From NS-11 sp036505795 (lineage in GTDB: Bacteria; Nitrospirota; Nitrospiria; Nitrospirales; NS-4): a DNA stretch of 5,159 bases. The stretch spans positions 1-5,159 of the forward strand of contig DASXSU010000003.1 of NCBI GenBank assembly GCA_036505795.1. Direction: 5' to 3'. Shown piece by piece: positions 1 through 4,957 of the stretch. Within the stretch, counting starts at the first letter, position 1. Every line of letters begins with the position of its first letter. Below the pieces are notes generated by a model, which was given only the letters and a program-made list of their open reading frames with translations, did no database searches and had not been told where the DNA came from. Both the position numbers and the translations under genes were made by a program.

Positions 1-211
1 CATTCCCGCCCCTGTCACGCTGGGGCTAGTCAACGGTGAATAACTGCGCTGTGTGTAAGGGCTGGTGGATGTCGCCAACAAGATGGAAGAGCCACGCCAG
101 CGCGATTGCCCTTCGCTCAGGGTCGTTCTGGTTCTCTACCACGCTTTCATTCATGCGGCTAGCCACGACGACGCTTTGTGAAGAATGAGTCGCAATAGGT
201 ATTGACTTACT
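1..211 (-). pseudogene. S1/P1-type nuclease fragment, disrupted by an in-frame stop
   Basis: Reading the minus strand from about 211 down to 1 gives one frame containing RRAIALAWLFHLVGDIHQPL followed by H, then TAQLFTVD, a TAG stop (plus positions 26-28), then PQRDRGGN in the same frame up to the window edge. The spacing H-x3-D-x5-H matches the zinc ligands H116, D120 and H126 of P1 nuclease, and DRGGN is another conserved block of the S1/P1 family. These enzymes are usually secreted, tri-zinc, single-strand-specific nucleases and 3'-nucleotidases. Homologues usually have an aromatic residue where the TAG lies, so a Tyr-to-stop change is likely. Upstream the frame stays open only to a TAA at 212-214. 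The region that should encode the signal peptide, mature N-terminal Trp and first zinc ligands is absent, replaced by the katG leader. The similarity seems to begin around plus position 172. The rest of the gene would lie left of the window. Family assignment is strong; the pseudogene call rests on the nonsense codon plus the missing 5' half. Confidence 0.78.
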
Positions 212-249
212 TTACTGTCGATTGTATGCGTCAATTCTGTTCATAGAAT
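202..249 (+). promoter_or_regulatory. Candidate katG promoter region
   Basis: Two overlapping sigma70-like pairs are visible. One is TTGACT (202-207), a 17-bp gap, then a poor TATGCG (225-230). The other is a poor TTGTAT (222-227), a 16-bp gap, then a good TAGAAT (244-249). The second would start transcription near 256 and leave a leader of about 125 nt before katG. Neither pair is good at both boxes, so the exact promoter is uncertain. The first lies partly within the open frame of the decayed nuclease on the other strand. Confidence 0.3.
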
Positions 250-273
250 GTTTAGCGTTTAGCCTATGCGCGA

Positions 274-298
274 GGGCCGTGCCGCCTCGATGCGGCCC
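274..298 (+). other. GC-rich stem-loop in the katG leader
   Basis: GGGCCG (274-279) is the exact reverse complement of CGGCCC (293-298), with 13 nt between. A competing inner stem pairs GCCGC (281-285) with GCGGC (292-296). It could affect leader RNA structure or stability, but such pairs are common by chance in GC-rich DNA. Confidence 0.25.
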
Positions 299-318
299 CG
301 GGCGGCGCACCAGCGGTA

Positions 319-345
319 AGATAGGACCTCGCTATCTGTCAATAG
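319..345 (+). promoter_or_regulatory. OxyR-like binding element upstream of katG
   Basis: AGATAG (319-324), seven bases, then CTATCT (332-337) form a perfect interrupted inverted repeat. This contains the ATAG-N7-CTAT half-element of the OxyR consensus. A further ATAG occurs at 342-345, one base closer than the ideal spacing, and the fourth CTAT quarter-site is missing. OxyR is a LysR-type peroxide sensor that commonly controls katG, so the position fits. However, the element lies about 45 bp before the start codon, downstream of the best promoter boxes, which would suit repression or a closer unseen promoter better than classical activation. Confidence 0.35.
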
Positions 346-381
346 TTACAGGGAACACAGCCAGAAAGGAGAAAGATCAAT

Positions 382-2619
382 ATGTCTAAAAGCGAAAGCG
401 AAAACCCAGCAATCCCCTCGCCAACTCCCAAGCGGACTCGGCCCAGAACGAACAAGGATTGGTGGCCGGATCAGCTCGACCTCTCAATTCTTCACGCGAA
501 CAATACCGTCACCGATCCGATGGGCAAGGATTTCAACTACGCGGAGGAGTTCAAGAAACTTGACGTGAATGCCCTGAAGAAGGACGTCGAGCAGGTGATG
601 ACGACGTCGCAGGACTGGTGGCCGGCCGACTACGGCCACTACGGGCCCCTCTTCATCCGGATGGCGTGGCATGCCGCGGGCACGTACCGCATTGCCGACG
701 GCCGGGGTGGTGGCGGCAGCGGCATGCAGCGCTTTGCTCCCCTCAACAGTTGGCCGGACAACGCGAACCTCGACAAGGCGCGCCGGTTACTGTGGCCGGT
801 CAAGCAAAAGTACGGCAACAAGATCTCCTGGGCCGACCTGATCATCTTCGCCGGCAACTGTGCTTATGAGTCGATGGGCTTCAAGACGTTCGGCTTCGGC
901 TTTGGGCGGGAGGACCGCTGGGAACCCGACGAGGTCTTCTGGGGTCCCGAGAGCACGTGGCTCGGAGACGAGCGCCACGCCGACGACGGGCAAATCAAGG
1001 GGCATTTCGGCGCCGATCACATGGGCCTGATCTACGTGAACCCGCAGGGGCCGGGCGGCAACCCCGATCCGGCCCTTTCAGCAAAGTTTATTCGAGAGAC
1101 GTTCCGCCGCATGGCGATGAATGACGAGGAGACGCTTGCGCTCATCGTCGGCGGCCACACGGTCGGTAAGGCCCATGGTGCTGCCCCTGATGCGCAGTAC
1201 GTCGGTCCCGAACCGGAGGGCGCCAGCCTGGAGGAGCAAGGCCTCGGCTGGAAGACCAAGTTTGGCAGCGGCAAAGGCGCCGATACGATCACCAGCGGGC
1301 TGGAGGGCCCCTGGACCAGTAACCCAACGAAGTGGGACAACGGATTCCTGGACAACCTGTACAAGTACGACTATGAGCTGACGACGAGCCCGGCTGGTGC
1401 GAAGCAGTACGCTCCCAAGCCGAATGCCGGTGGCGTAGTGCCCACCGCGCCCGATGCTCATAATCCGTCGAAGCGGCAGACCACTATGATGCTCACGACG
1501 GACTTGGCGTTGAAGGTGGATCCCGTCTATGGGCCAATCGCGAAGCGTTTCCACGAGCATCCGGACCAGCTCGCAGAAGCGTTTGGCAAAGCGTGGTACA
1601 AGCTGTTGCACCGCGATATGGGACCGGCCTCGCGCTACCTCGGCCCGTGGGTTCCGCCGCCGCAGCTGTGGCAGGACCCCGTCCCCGCGGTCGATCATGA
1701 ACTGATCGGGGAGCAGGACATCGCTGCCCTCAAGGGCAAGATCCTCGCATCGGGACTGTCCGTGTCCCAGCTGGTCGCCACCGCATGGTCATCGGCGGCG
1801 AGCTTCCGCGGCACCGACAAGCGCGGGGGCGCCAACGGGGCCCGGATCCGCCTTGCGCCACAGAAGGACTGGAAAGTGAACAACCCGGCCGAACTGTCGA
1901 AGGCGCTGCAGACACTCGAGAAGATCCAGCAGGACTTCAACAGCTCACAGTCCGGCAAGAAGAAGGTCTCGCTCGCCGACCTGATCGTCCTGGGCGGGTG
2001 CGCGGCCGTCGAGCAAGCGGCCAAGAACGCCGGGCACAACGTGAAGGTTCCATTCACGCCGGGGCGCACGGACGCTTCACAGCAGCAAACTGACGTGGAG
2101 TCGTTCGCCGTGCTCGAACCGACCTTCGACGGGTTCCGCAACTACGTCCAAGCCGGAGAGGAGCTGTCGCCGGAGACGCTGCTGGTGGAGCGGGCGTTCA
2201 TGCTGAATTTGACCGCTCCAGAGATGACGGTTCTAGTGGGCGGCATGCGCGCCCTGAATGCCAACTCCGGACAATCCAAGCACGGCGTCTTGACCAACCG
2301 GCCGGGGACTCTGACCAACGACTTCTTCGTGAACCTGCTGGACATGGGCACGGAGTGGAAGGCATCCGGCTCGGACAAGAACGTGTACGAGGGTCGCGAC
2401 CGCAAGACGGGCCAAGTCAAGTGGACCGGCACCGCCGTCGACCTCGTCTTCGGTTACAACTCCCAGCTCCGAGCCCTCGCCGAGGTTTACGCGCAAGAGG
2501 ACTCGAAGGAGAAGTTCGCGCGTGACTTCGTGGCTGCGTGGGACAAGGTCATGAACAACGATCGCTTCGACCTTGGGCGGAACGGCGCGGGGGCGCGAGG
2601 GGCCAAGGCCCGCGCTTAG
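382..2619 (+). CDS. katG: Catalase-peroxidase KatG
   Basis: This bifunctional haem enzyme converts H2O2 to water and oxygen and also oxidises organic donors with peroxide. It is a cytoplasmic class I peroxidase. The 745 residues match the family length, and no signal peptide is present. The N-terminal catalytic domain spans about 25-420 and the haem-free C-terminal duplicate about 430-735. Distal Arg93, Trp96 and His97 lie in FIRMAWHAAG. Trp96, Tyr218 (GLIYVNP) and Met244 (FRRMAMND) can form the cross-linked adduct needed for catalase activity. The proximal triad is His259 (GGHTVGKAHG), Trp311 and Asp374, and the mobile Arg418 is in RDMGPASRYLGP. Ser305 is the equivalent of Ser315 in M. tuberculosis KatG. 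The start follows AAAGGAG (365-371) with a 10-nt gap. The N-terminus is Ser/Pro/Lys-rich without the common CPF motif, and the C-terminus has a Gly/Ala/Arg tail (about 731-745). No oxyR, furA or ankyrin partner is adjacent, and a stem-loop ends the unit, so it is probably transcribed alone. Confidence 0.98.
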   Translation: MSKSESENPAIPSPTPKRTRPRTNKDWWPDQLDLSILHANNTVTDPMGKDFNYAEEFKKLDVNALKKDVEQVMTTSQDWWPADYGHYGPLFIRMAWHAAGTYRIADGRGGGGSGMQRFAPLNSWPDNANLDKARRLLWPVKQKYGNKISWADLIIFAGNCAYESMGFKTFGFGFGREDRWEPDEVFWGPESTWLGDERHADDGQIKGHFGADHMGLIYVNPQGPGGNPDPALSAKFIRETFRRMAMNDEETLALIVGGHTVGKAHGAAPDAQYVGPEPEGASLEEQGLGWKTKFGSGKGADTITSGLEGPWTSNPTKWDNGFLDNLYKYDYELTTSPAGAKQYAPKPNAGGVVPTAPDAHNPSKRQTTMMLTTDLALKVDPVYGPIAKRFHEHPDQLAEAFGKAWYKLLHRDMGPASRYLGPWVPPPQLWQDPVPAVDHELIGEQDIAALKGKILASGLSVSQLVATAWSSAASFRGTDKRGGANGARIRLAPQKDWKVNNPAELSKALQTLEKIQQDFNSSQSGKKKVSLADLIVLGGCAAVEQAAKNAGHNVKVPFTPGRTDASQQQTDVESFAVLEPTFDGFRNYVQAGEELSPETLLVERAFMLNLTAPEMTVLVGGMRALNANSGQSKHGVLTNRPGTLTNDFFVNLLDMGTEWKASGSDKNVYEGRDRKTGQVKWTGTAVDLVFGYNSQLRALAEVYAQEDSKEKFARDFVAAWDKVMNNDRFDLGRNGAGARGAKARA

Positions 2620-2641
2620 GTTCGTTACAAATACCGTTGCA

Positions 2642-2679
2642 GCAAGCGCGGGCTACCTCTGCGGTTCGCCCGCGCTTGC
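2642..2679 (+). terminator. Stem-loop terminator downstream of katG
   Basis: GCAAGCGCGGGC (2642-2653) and GCCCGCGCTTGC (2668-2679) form a perfect 12-bp stem with a 14-nt loop, starting 23 bases after the katG stop. The very stable stem and its position argue for transcription termination or 3'-end protection. There is no clear T-run after it (CTGTTGATG), so it is not a textbook intrinsic terminator. Confidence 0.6.
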
Positions 2680-2825
2680 CTGTTGATGGGAGTGTATGCC
2701 GGCCGTCCGAGATCTCCCCTCCCGGAGACCGGTGAGACCCCGTTTCCATCCAGCTATCGCGCTTGTCTTTTCAGTCAACCGCTATGCCCTAGCGCGACTG
2801 TGCCGCAACCAAATCGGAATATCTC

Positions 2826-2841
2826 GCGCAAAGGCGCAAAG
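2826..2841. repeat. Tandem GCGCAAAG x2
   Basis: Two exact, adjacent copies of the 8-mer GCGCAAAG, preceded by CTC and followed by GCCGCC. CGCAAAG-type tandem runs recur in intergenic DNA of several bacterial groups. Two copies alone have little weight, but the GTCATTTCGA repeat follows 20 bp later. Confidence 0.45.
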
Positions 2842-2860
2842 GCCGCCTAGTAAACGCTTT

Positions 2861-2890
2861 GTCATTTCGACCAAAGGGAGAAATCTTTCT
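2861..2890. repeat. GTCATTTCGA dispersed-type repeat, copy 1
   Basis: It begins GTCATTTCGACCAAA. The ATTTC at 2864-2868 pairs exactly with GAAAT at 2880-2884 around an 11-nt loop. This form (TCATTTCGA ... GAGAAATCT) resembles short dispersed intergenic repeats known from several bacterial phyla. A diverged second copy starts exactly 60 bp downstream. Confidence 0.5.
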
Positions 2891-2920
2891 TAGATCGTCG
2901 AGAACGGAAGTGACGGGTCT

Positions 2921-2965
2921 GTCATCCCGAGCAAAATGCTAGCGTCTTGGCGCGAGTAAATCCCA
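2921..2965. repeat. GTCATCCCGA dispersed-type repeat, copy 2 (diverged)
   Basis: The first 15 bases (GTCATCCCGAGCAAA) match copy 1 at 12 positions. The far end, GCGAGTAAATCCC, resembles the GAGAAATC end of copy 1. The middle is longer by roughly 15-20 bases, so it may carry an insertion or be a relative from another subfamily. Confidence 0.4.
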
Positions 2966-2976
2966 GATTGACTGGC

Positions 2977-3006
2977 GAAAAATTCGCGCAAGGCGCGGAA
3001 ATTTTC
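2977..3006. repeat. Imperfect 30-bp inverted repeat (hairpin)
   Basis: GAAAAATT (2977-2984) pairs with AAATTTTC (2999-3006) with one A-A mismatch. Inside it CGCGC (2985-2989) pairs with GCGCG (2993-2997) across a 3-nt loop, leaving G2998 bulged. This gives 12 base pairs, with A-run and T-run flanks on either side. It could act as a bidirectional terminator or be a relic of a repeat element. No gene ends close to it, so a role is unproven. Confidence 0.4.
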
Positions 3007-3285
3007 AAGCATAGTAGTACAATGAAGTCCCCATACCACGGTTCTGCTCGTCTCCGATCGGGGGGTTTCTAGGGCAATCGTTGCTCCCAAGAGGCACACA
3101 TACCGGTCTGCCGATGCCCTTGCGCCTCAGTCCGAACGGCCTTCTCCAGCTTTTGCGATCATCGCTCCGGGACGCGCAATATTCCCTTATCTGACGCCCT
3201 GATGTCGGCCTTTGCCATGTTCTCACGCAAATCGCCGTCGTTGCTGGCCTTTGCGCTGAGCTTGTTCTCTACTCTACCCAGAGAT

Positions 3286-3314
3286 TTGATTCTATATACG
3301 GAAATAAGTATATT
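3286..3314 (+). promoter_or_regulatory. Sigma70-like promoter of the HigBA-like operon
   Basis: TTGATT (3286-3291) and TATATT (3309-3314) are separated by exactly 17 bp, matching the -35 consensus at 4/6 and the -10 at 5/6. Transcription would start near 3321, about 22 nt before the toxin GTG. This is the best promoter in the window. Confidence 0.6.
3294..3313. promoter_or_regulatory. Candidate operator overlapping the HigBA-like promoter
   Basis: ATATAC (3294-3299) and GTATAT (3308-3313) form a perfect inverted repeat around GGAAATAA. It covers most of the promoter spacer and nearly all of the -10 box, so a protein bound there would block RNA polymerase. Toxin-antitoxin operons are normally autorepressed by the antitoxin, and the neighbouring antitoxin has a helix-turn-helix. 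Binding by that protein is inferred, not shown. Confidence 0.45.
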
Positions 3315-3343
3315 CATATAAATGCTTTGATCAGCCCAAGCCG

Positions 3344-3655
3344 GTGGTATGGGTAGGACCATCGAGACGGGATCTGCGGGCTCTTCCGAAGCGGGTCCGC
3401 TCGGATATCGGTCAGGGTCTTTACACCCCCCAGATGGGCGAAACTGATCCTGCGGCGAAGCCTCTAAAAGGGTTTGGTGGCGCGAGTGTGATGGAGATAA
3501 TCGAGTACACCGTGCAATTTGCCGACGTGATTTATGTGCTGCACCCTTTCCAAAAGAAATCCAAGCGCGGCATTGCCACGCCGCAAAAAGAAATCGATCT
3601 CATTCGCCGCAGGCTTGCAGAAGCTCAGCGGCTTCATCGACAAAGGAGCAATTGA
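3344..3655 (+). CDS. HigB-like (Gp49/RelE-ParE superfamily) toxin with internal deletion
   Basis: HigB-like toxins are ribosome-dependent mRNA interferases. Family features are VWVGPSRRDLRALP (2-15), AAKPLKGFGGASVMEIIE (37-54), FADVIYVLHPFQKKSKRGI (59-77) and TPQKEIDLIRRRL (79-91). Family members, as I recall them, have about ten more residues between EIIE and YTVQF, a segment like xxxxDTYRAV carrying a conserved Arg on a core strand. Here Glu54 is joined directly to Tyr55 (junction 3505/3506), an in-frame loss of about 30 bp. The usual ATG is also missing: relatives begin MKPVVW, whereas here the frame reads QPKPVVW, leaving the GTG at 3344 as the nearest start, without a Shine-Dalgarno. The gene ends 2 bp before the antitoxin ATG, the toxin-first order of higBA. 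The frame remains open, so a product is possible, but I expect weak expression and little or no toxin activity. Confidence 0.8.
   Translation: MVWVGPSRRDLRALPKRVRSDIGQGLYTPQMGETDPAAKPLKGFGGASVMEIIEYTVQFADVIYVLHPFQKKSKRGIATPQKEIDLIRRRLAEAQRLHRQRSN
3642..3648 (+). promoter_or_regulatory. Ribosome binding site fixing the antitoxin start
   Basis: AAAGGAG lies 9 nt before ATG 3658 but only 3 nt before the alternative TTG at 3652, so ATG 3658 is the better start. The site lies inside the last codons of the toxin gene, which suggests translational coupling. Confidence 0.7.
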
Positions 3656-3657
3656 CC

Positions 3658-3993
3658 ATGCCGACTAAGAAAAAGAACCGAGTGACCTTCAAAAAAGGCA
3701 GCGGCAACGTGTTCGCCGACATCGGTTTCGCCAATCCGGAACGCGAGCAGCTCAAGGCCCATCTCACGCTGCAGATCTATCGCATCATCAAGAGGCGCGG
3801 CCTCACACAGGCCGAAGCCGGCGCAATCCTCGGCATCAAGCAGCCTCACGTTTCGTTGCTGATGCGTAACCGTTCGGGCAATTTTTCAGTTGAACGACTG
3901 ATGGACTTCTTGATTGCGCTCGGCCATGACGTGGAGATTACCGTCCGGCCGACTCGCAAACACCATGGTCAAGTTTCGGTTGTTCTACCTTAA
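3658..3993 (+). CDS. HigA-like XRE-family antitoxin
   Basis: This 111-residue protein contains a Cro/CI-type helix-turn-helix at about residues 47-71 (GLTQAEAGAILGI, then KQPHVSLLMR). It has the extended form typical of antitoxins paired with Gp49-like toxins: an N-terminal KKGSGNVFADIG segment (12-23), the HTH, then NFSVERLMDFLIALGHDVEI (75-94) and a basic tail. Such proteins neutralise the partner toxin and repress their own operon. It follows the toxin by 2 bp and is probably translated from the same mRNA. The reading frame is full length with all expected blocks, in contrast to the damaged toxin. Its likely DNA target is the inverted repeat at 3294-3313, although the palindrome 66 bp beyond its stop is another candidate. 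Confidence 0.9.
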   Translation: MPTKKKNRVTFKKGSGNVFADIGFANPEREQLKAHLTLQIYRIIKRRGLTQAEAGAILGIKQPHVSLLMRNRSGNFSVERLMDFLIALGHDVEITVRPTRKHHGQVSVVLP

Positions 3994-4022
3994 ACCACAA
4001 CGCAACCGGTGCGGTGAAGTTT

Positions 4023-4034
4023 TGATTGAAATCA
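4023..4034. repeat. Short inverted repeat TGATT-GA-AATCA
   Basis: A perfect 5-bp inverted repeat with a 2-bp centre lies in the gap between the two toxin-antitoxin modules. It sits within a wider GGTGA (4013-4017) and TCACC (4032-4036) pairing. It may be an operator half or chance; no promoter boxes frame it convincingly. Confidence 0.25.
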
Positions 4035-4058
4035 CCGATAAAGACTTCGCCCTGTACG

Positions 4059-4090
4059 TTCCACATTTTCGGAATTCCGAAAACATGGAA
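4059..4090. promoter_or_regulatory. Long palindrome, candidate operator between the two modules
   Basis: The core TTTTCGGAATTCCGAAAA (4066-4083) is a perfect 18-bp palindrome. After two mismatched positions on each side the symmetry resumes with TTCCA (4059-4063) and TGGAA (4086-4090), so 28 of 32 bases are symmetric. It lies 66 bp after the first antitoxin stop and 54 bp before the second antitoxin ATG. The absence of a spacer and of a T-run makes a dimeric repressor site more likely than a terminator. It could also be a mobile palindromic unit. Which protein would bind it is unknown. Confidence 0.5.
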
Positions 4091-4143
4091 GTTGGTTCGA
4101 ATAGAGACCTTTATCGACCATTTCGCCAACCCGGACGCGCTTA

Positions 4144-4380
4144 ATGTTTCGCGCCCAAGGTAAGCACACTTTTTCAACAGCAGAAGATTTAGTGTCGATT
4201 CGGGTCCCGAAGAAACTCGCCGGGAAAAAGCTGGTGCTTGTCGATGCTGCTGAGTATGCGGCTCTAAAGCGCCGTCTCGCCGAGGTGAGCGACGCTTTGG
4301 AGAAAATATCGCGCGGCGACGCTGCGTATCGGCAAGGCCGAACCAAAACTGTCTCCTCTCCAACTGAGCTGGGTCGGTAG
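4144..4380 (+). CDS. Small antitoxin paired with a RelE/YafQ-like toxin
   Basis: The 78-residue protein carries LVSIRVPKKLAGKKLVLVDA (16-35) then AEYAALKRRLAEVSDALEKI (36-55), and a C-terminal tail (about 57-78) that in such proteins usually wraps the toxin. The VPKKLAGKxLVLVDxxEYxxL pattern is one I recognise from small antitoxins beside toxins with the THKLKG...YRVLFRF core, exactly the gene that follows 4 bp later. A strand plus a long helix fits a RelB/Phd-like dimerisation and toxin-binding layout. ATG 4144 has no clear ribosome binding site. GTG 4192, with AGAAG a few bases upstream, would give a shorter 62-residue form starting at SIRVPKK, and both remain possible. The frame is undamaged. 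Its function is inferred from the pairing. Confidence 0.75.
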   Translation: MFRAQGKHTFSTAEDLVSIRVPKKLAGKKLVLVDAAEYAALKRRLAEVSDALEKISRGDAAYRQGRTKTVSSPTELGR

Positions 4381-4384
4381 CCTG

Positions 4385-4646
4385 ATGCCCCGGCCGATAT
4401 CGACTATTCACCTCACACCCGATTTCGAGAAGGCATTTCTCCGATTGCCCAAGCCCTGCTGCCCGCAAGGATCTGTGGTTTCGCAAGGATGCTTTCGATC
4501 CGCGCCTGCGGACTCACAAACTGAAAGGCGAGCTTTCGGCTTATTGGGCTTATTCTGTCAACAGAGAATATCGCGTTCTATTTCGATTTCTCGGTCCGAG
4601 CGAAGCGCTCTATTACGACATCGGCACGCATGAAATTTATCGTTAA
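4385..4646 (+). pseudogene. RelE/YafQ-like mRNA interferase toxin, frameshifted
   Basis: From ATG 4385, 4 bp after the antitoxin stop, the frame reads ISTIHLTPDFEKAFLRLPKP, the normal N-terminus of a RelE-superfamily toxin. It then becomes meaningless (CCPQGSVV...). One frame over (codons in phase with 4455) the rest of the family appears: AARKDLWFRKDAF, DPRLRTHKLKGEL, SAYWAYSVNREYRVLFRF and YYDIGTHEIYR, ending at TAA 4644-4646. The switch falls near 4454-4460. The spliced product would be about 86 residues, and the stretch between LPK and DPRL is about four residues shorter than in relatives I recall. A deletion of about 11 bp would therefore explain both the frameshift and the shortfall. 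THKLKG and YRVLFRF are intact, so the damage looks recent. A one-base sequencing error or programmed +1 slip at CCC-T is possible but does not explain the shortening. Confidence 0.85.
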
Positions 4647-4957
4647 GCGTCAACCAGGCCGGGTTAATGGGTGAATGACGCAGAAACTGAAGCCAAAGTG
4701 GAAATGCCACCGCGAGTGCATCAACCACCACCAAAAATGTCGCAGCGCAACGTCTTGAAATGTCCATTATCTATTCTCCATTATTTCATCGCGACTGCGC
4801 TCGGTGAAATCCACACCTTAGCCTGCGGCGGACCTAGAAAGGTAGCAGGGTTGACGAAAACGCAAATGTAAAAAGGAGCTTGGTCGAAGAGATGCGGAAA
4901 GCGAGTTAGTAAAGTTAGGCAAGTCTGACACCACTATCTCGCGGATAACGATCTGCA
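4647..4957. other. Gap without a supported gene
   Basis: No frame on either strand encodes a recognisable protein. It holds an 8-bp direct repeat, TCCATTAT at 4763-4770 and 4777-4784 (14-bp period), in an AT-rich patch. A stray AAAAAGGAG (4871-4879) precedes only a five-codon frame. The left side is the 3' flank of the broken toxin and the right side the 3' flank of the CoA-transferase. I see no clear terminator for either. Confidence 0.5.
4763..4784. repeat. TCCATTAT direct repeat
   Basis: Two exact 8-bp copies have starts 14 bp apart, and the spacers CTATTC and TTCATC are themselves similar. It is a short AT-rich tandem-like patch of unknown role. Confidence 0.35.

Larger units (their letters stand above)
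2680..3285. other. Gene-poor stretch with small repeats
   Basis: No frame on either strand gives a protein I recognise or a start with a convincing ribosome binding site. Short open frames on the minus strand (for example 3159-3362, 3005-3226 and 2890-3099) lie in different frames, lack family motifs and run through the repeats or the promoter of the next operon. What can be supported is a tandem GCGCAAAG pair, two related GTCATYYCGA repeats and an AT-flanked hairpin, listed separately. Base composition is more mixed than in katG. It may be decayed sequence. Confidence 0.55.

Noticed and set aside
2..43. Plus-strand open tail ending IPAPVTLGLVNGE, which could look like the C-terminus of an upstream gene.
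   Set aside because: It is antisense to the conserved S1/P1 blocks, only 13 codons are visible and no family pattern is seen.
1078..1698. Long minus-strand open frame (206 codons) inside katG.
   Set aside because: It lies fully within katG, has no recognisable motifs, and reflects the GC-rich codon use of the real gene.
3005..3362. Minus-strand open frames that might be a remnant gene in the katG to toxin gap.
   Set aside because: The frames do not join, have no ribosome binding site or family motif, and overlap the hairpin and the promoter of the next operon.
3652..3660. TTG at 3652 as the antitoxin start.
   Set aside because: It would be only 3 nt from AAAGGAG and overlaps the toxin stop; ATG 3658 has proper spacing.
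4454..4460. Programmed +1 frameshift in the second toxin.
   Set aside because: CCC-T is a slippery proline codon context, but no stimulatory stop codon or element follows at once and the joined protein is shorter than its relatives, so a deletion is simpler.
4558..4767. Minus-strand 69-codon frame starting MDISRRCAATFLVVVDALAV with a hydrophobic stretch and a GGAG upstream.
   Set aside because: It overlaps the 3' half of the toxin pseudogene antisense, its C-terminal half is just the complement of that gene, and I recognise no family.
4671..4871. Plus-strand 66-codon frame in the right-hand gap.
   Set aside because: No ribosome binding site and no recognisable motif; it runs through the direct repeat.
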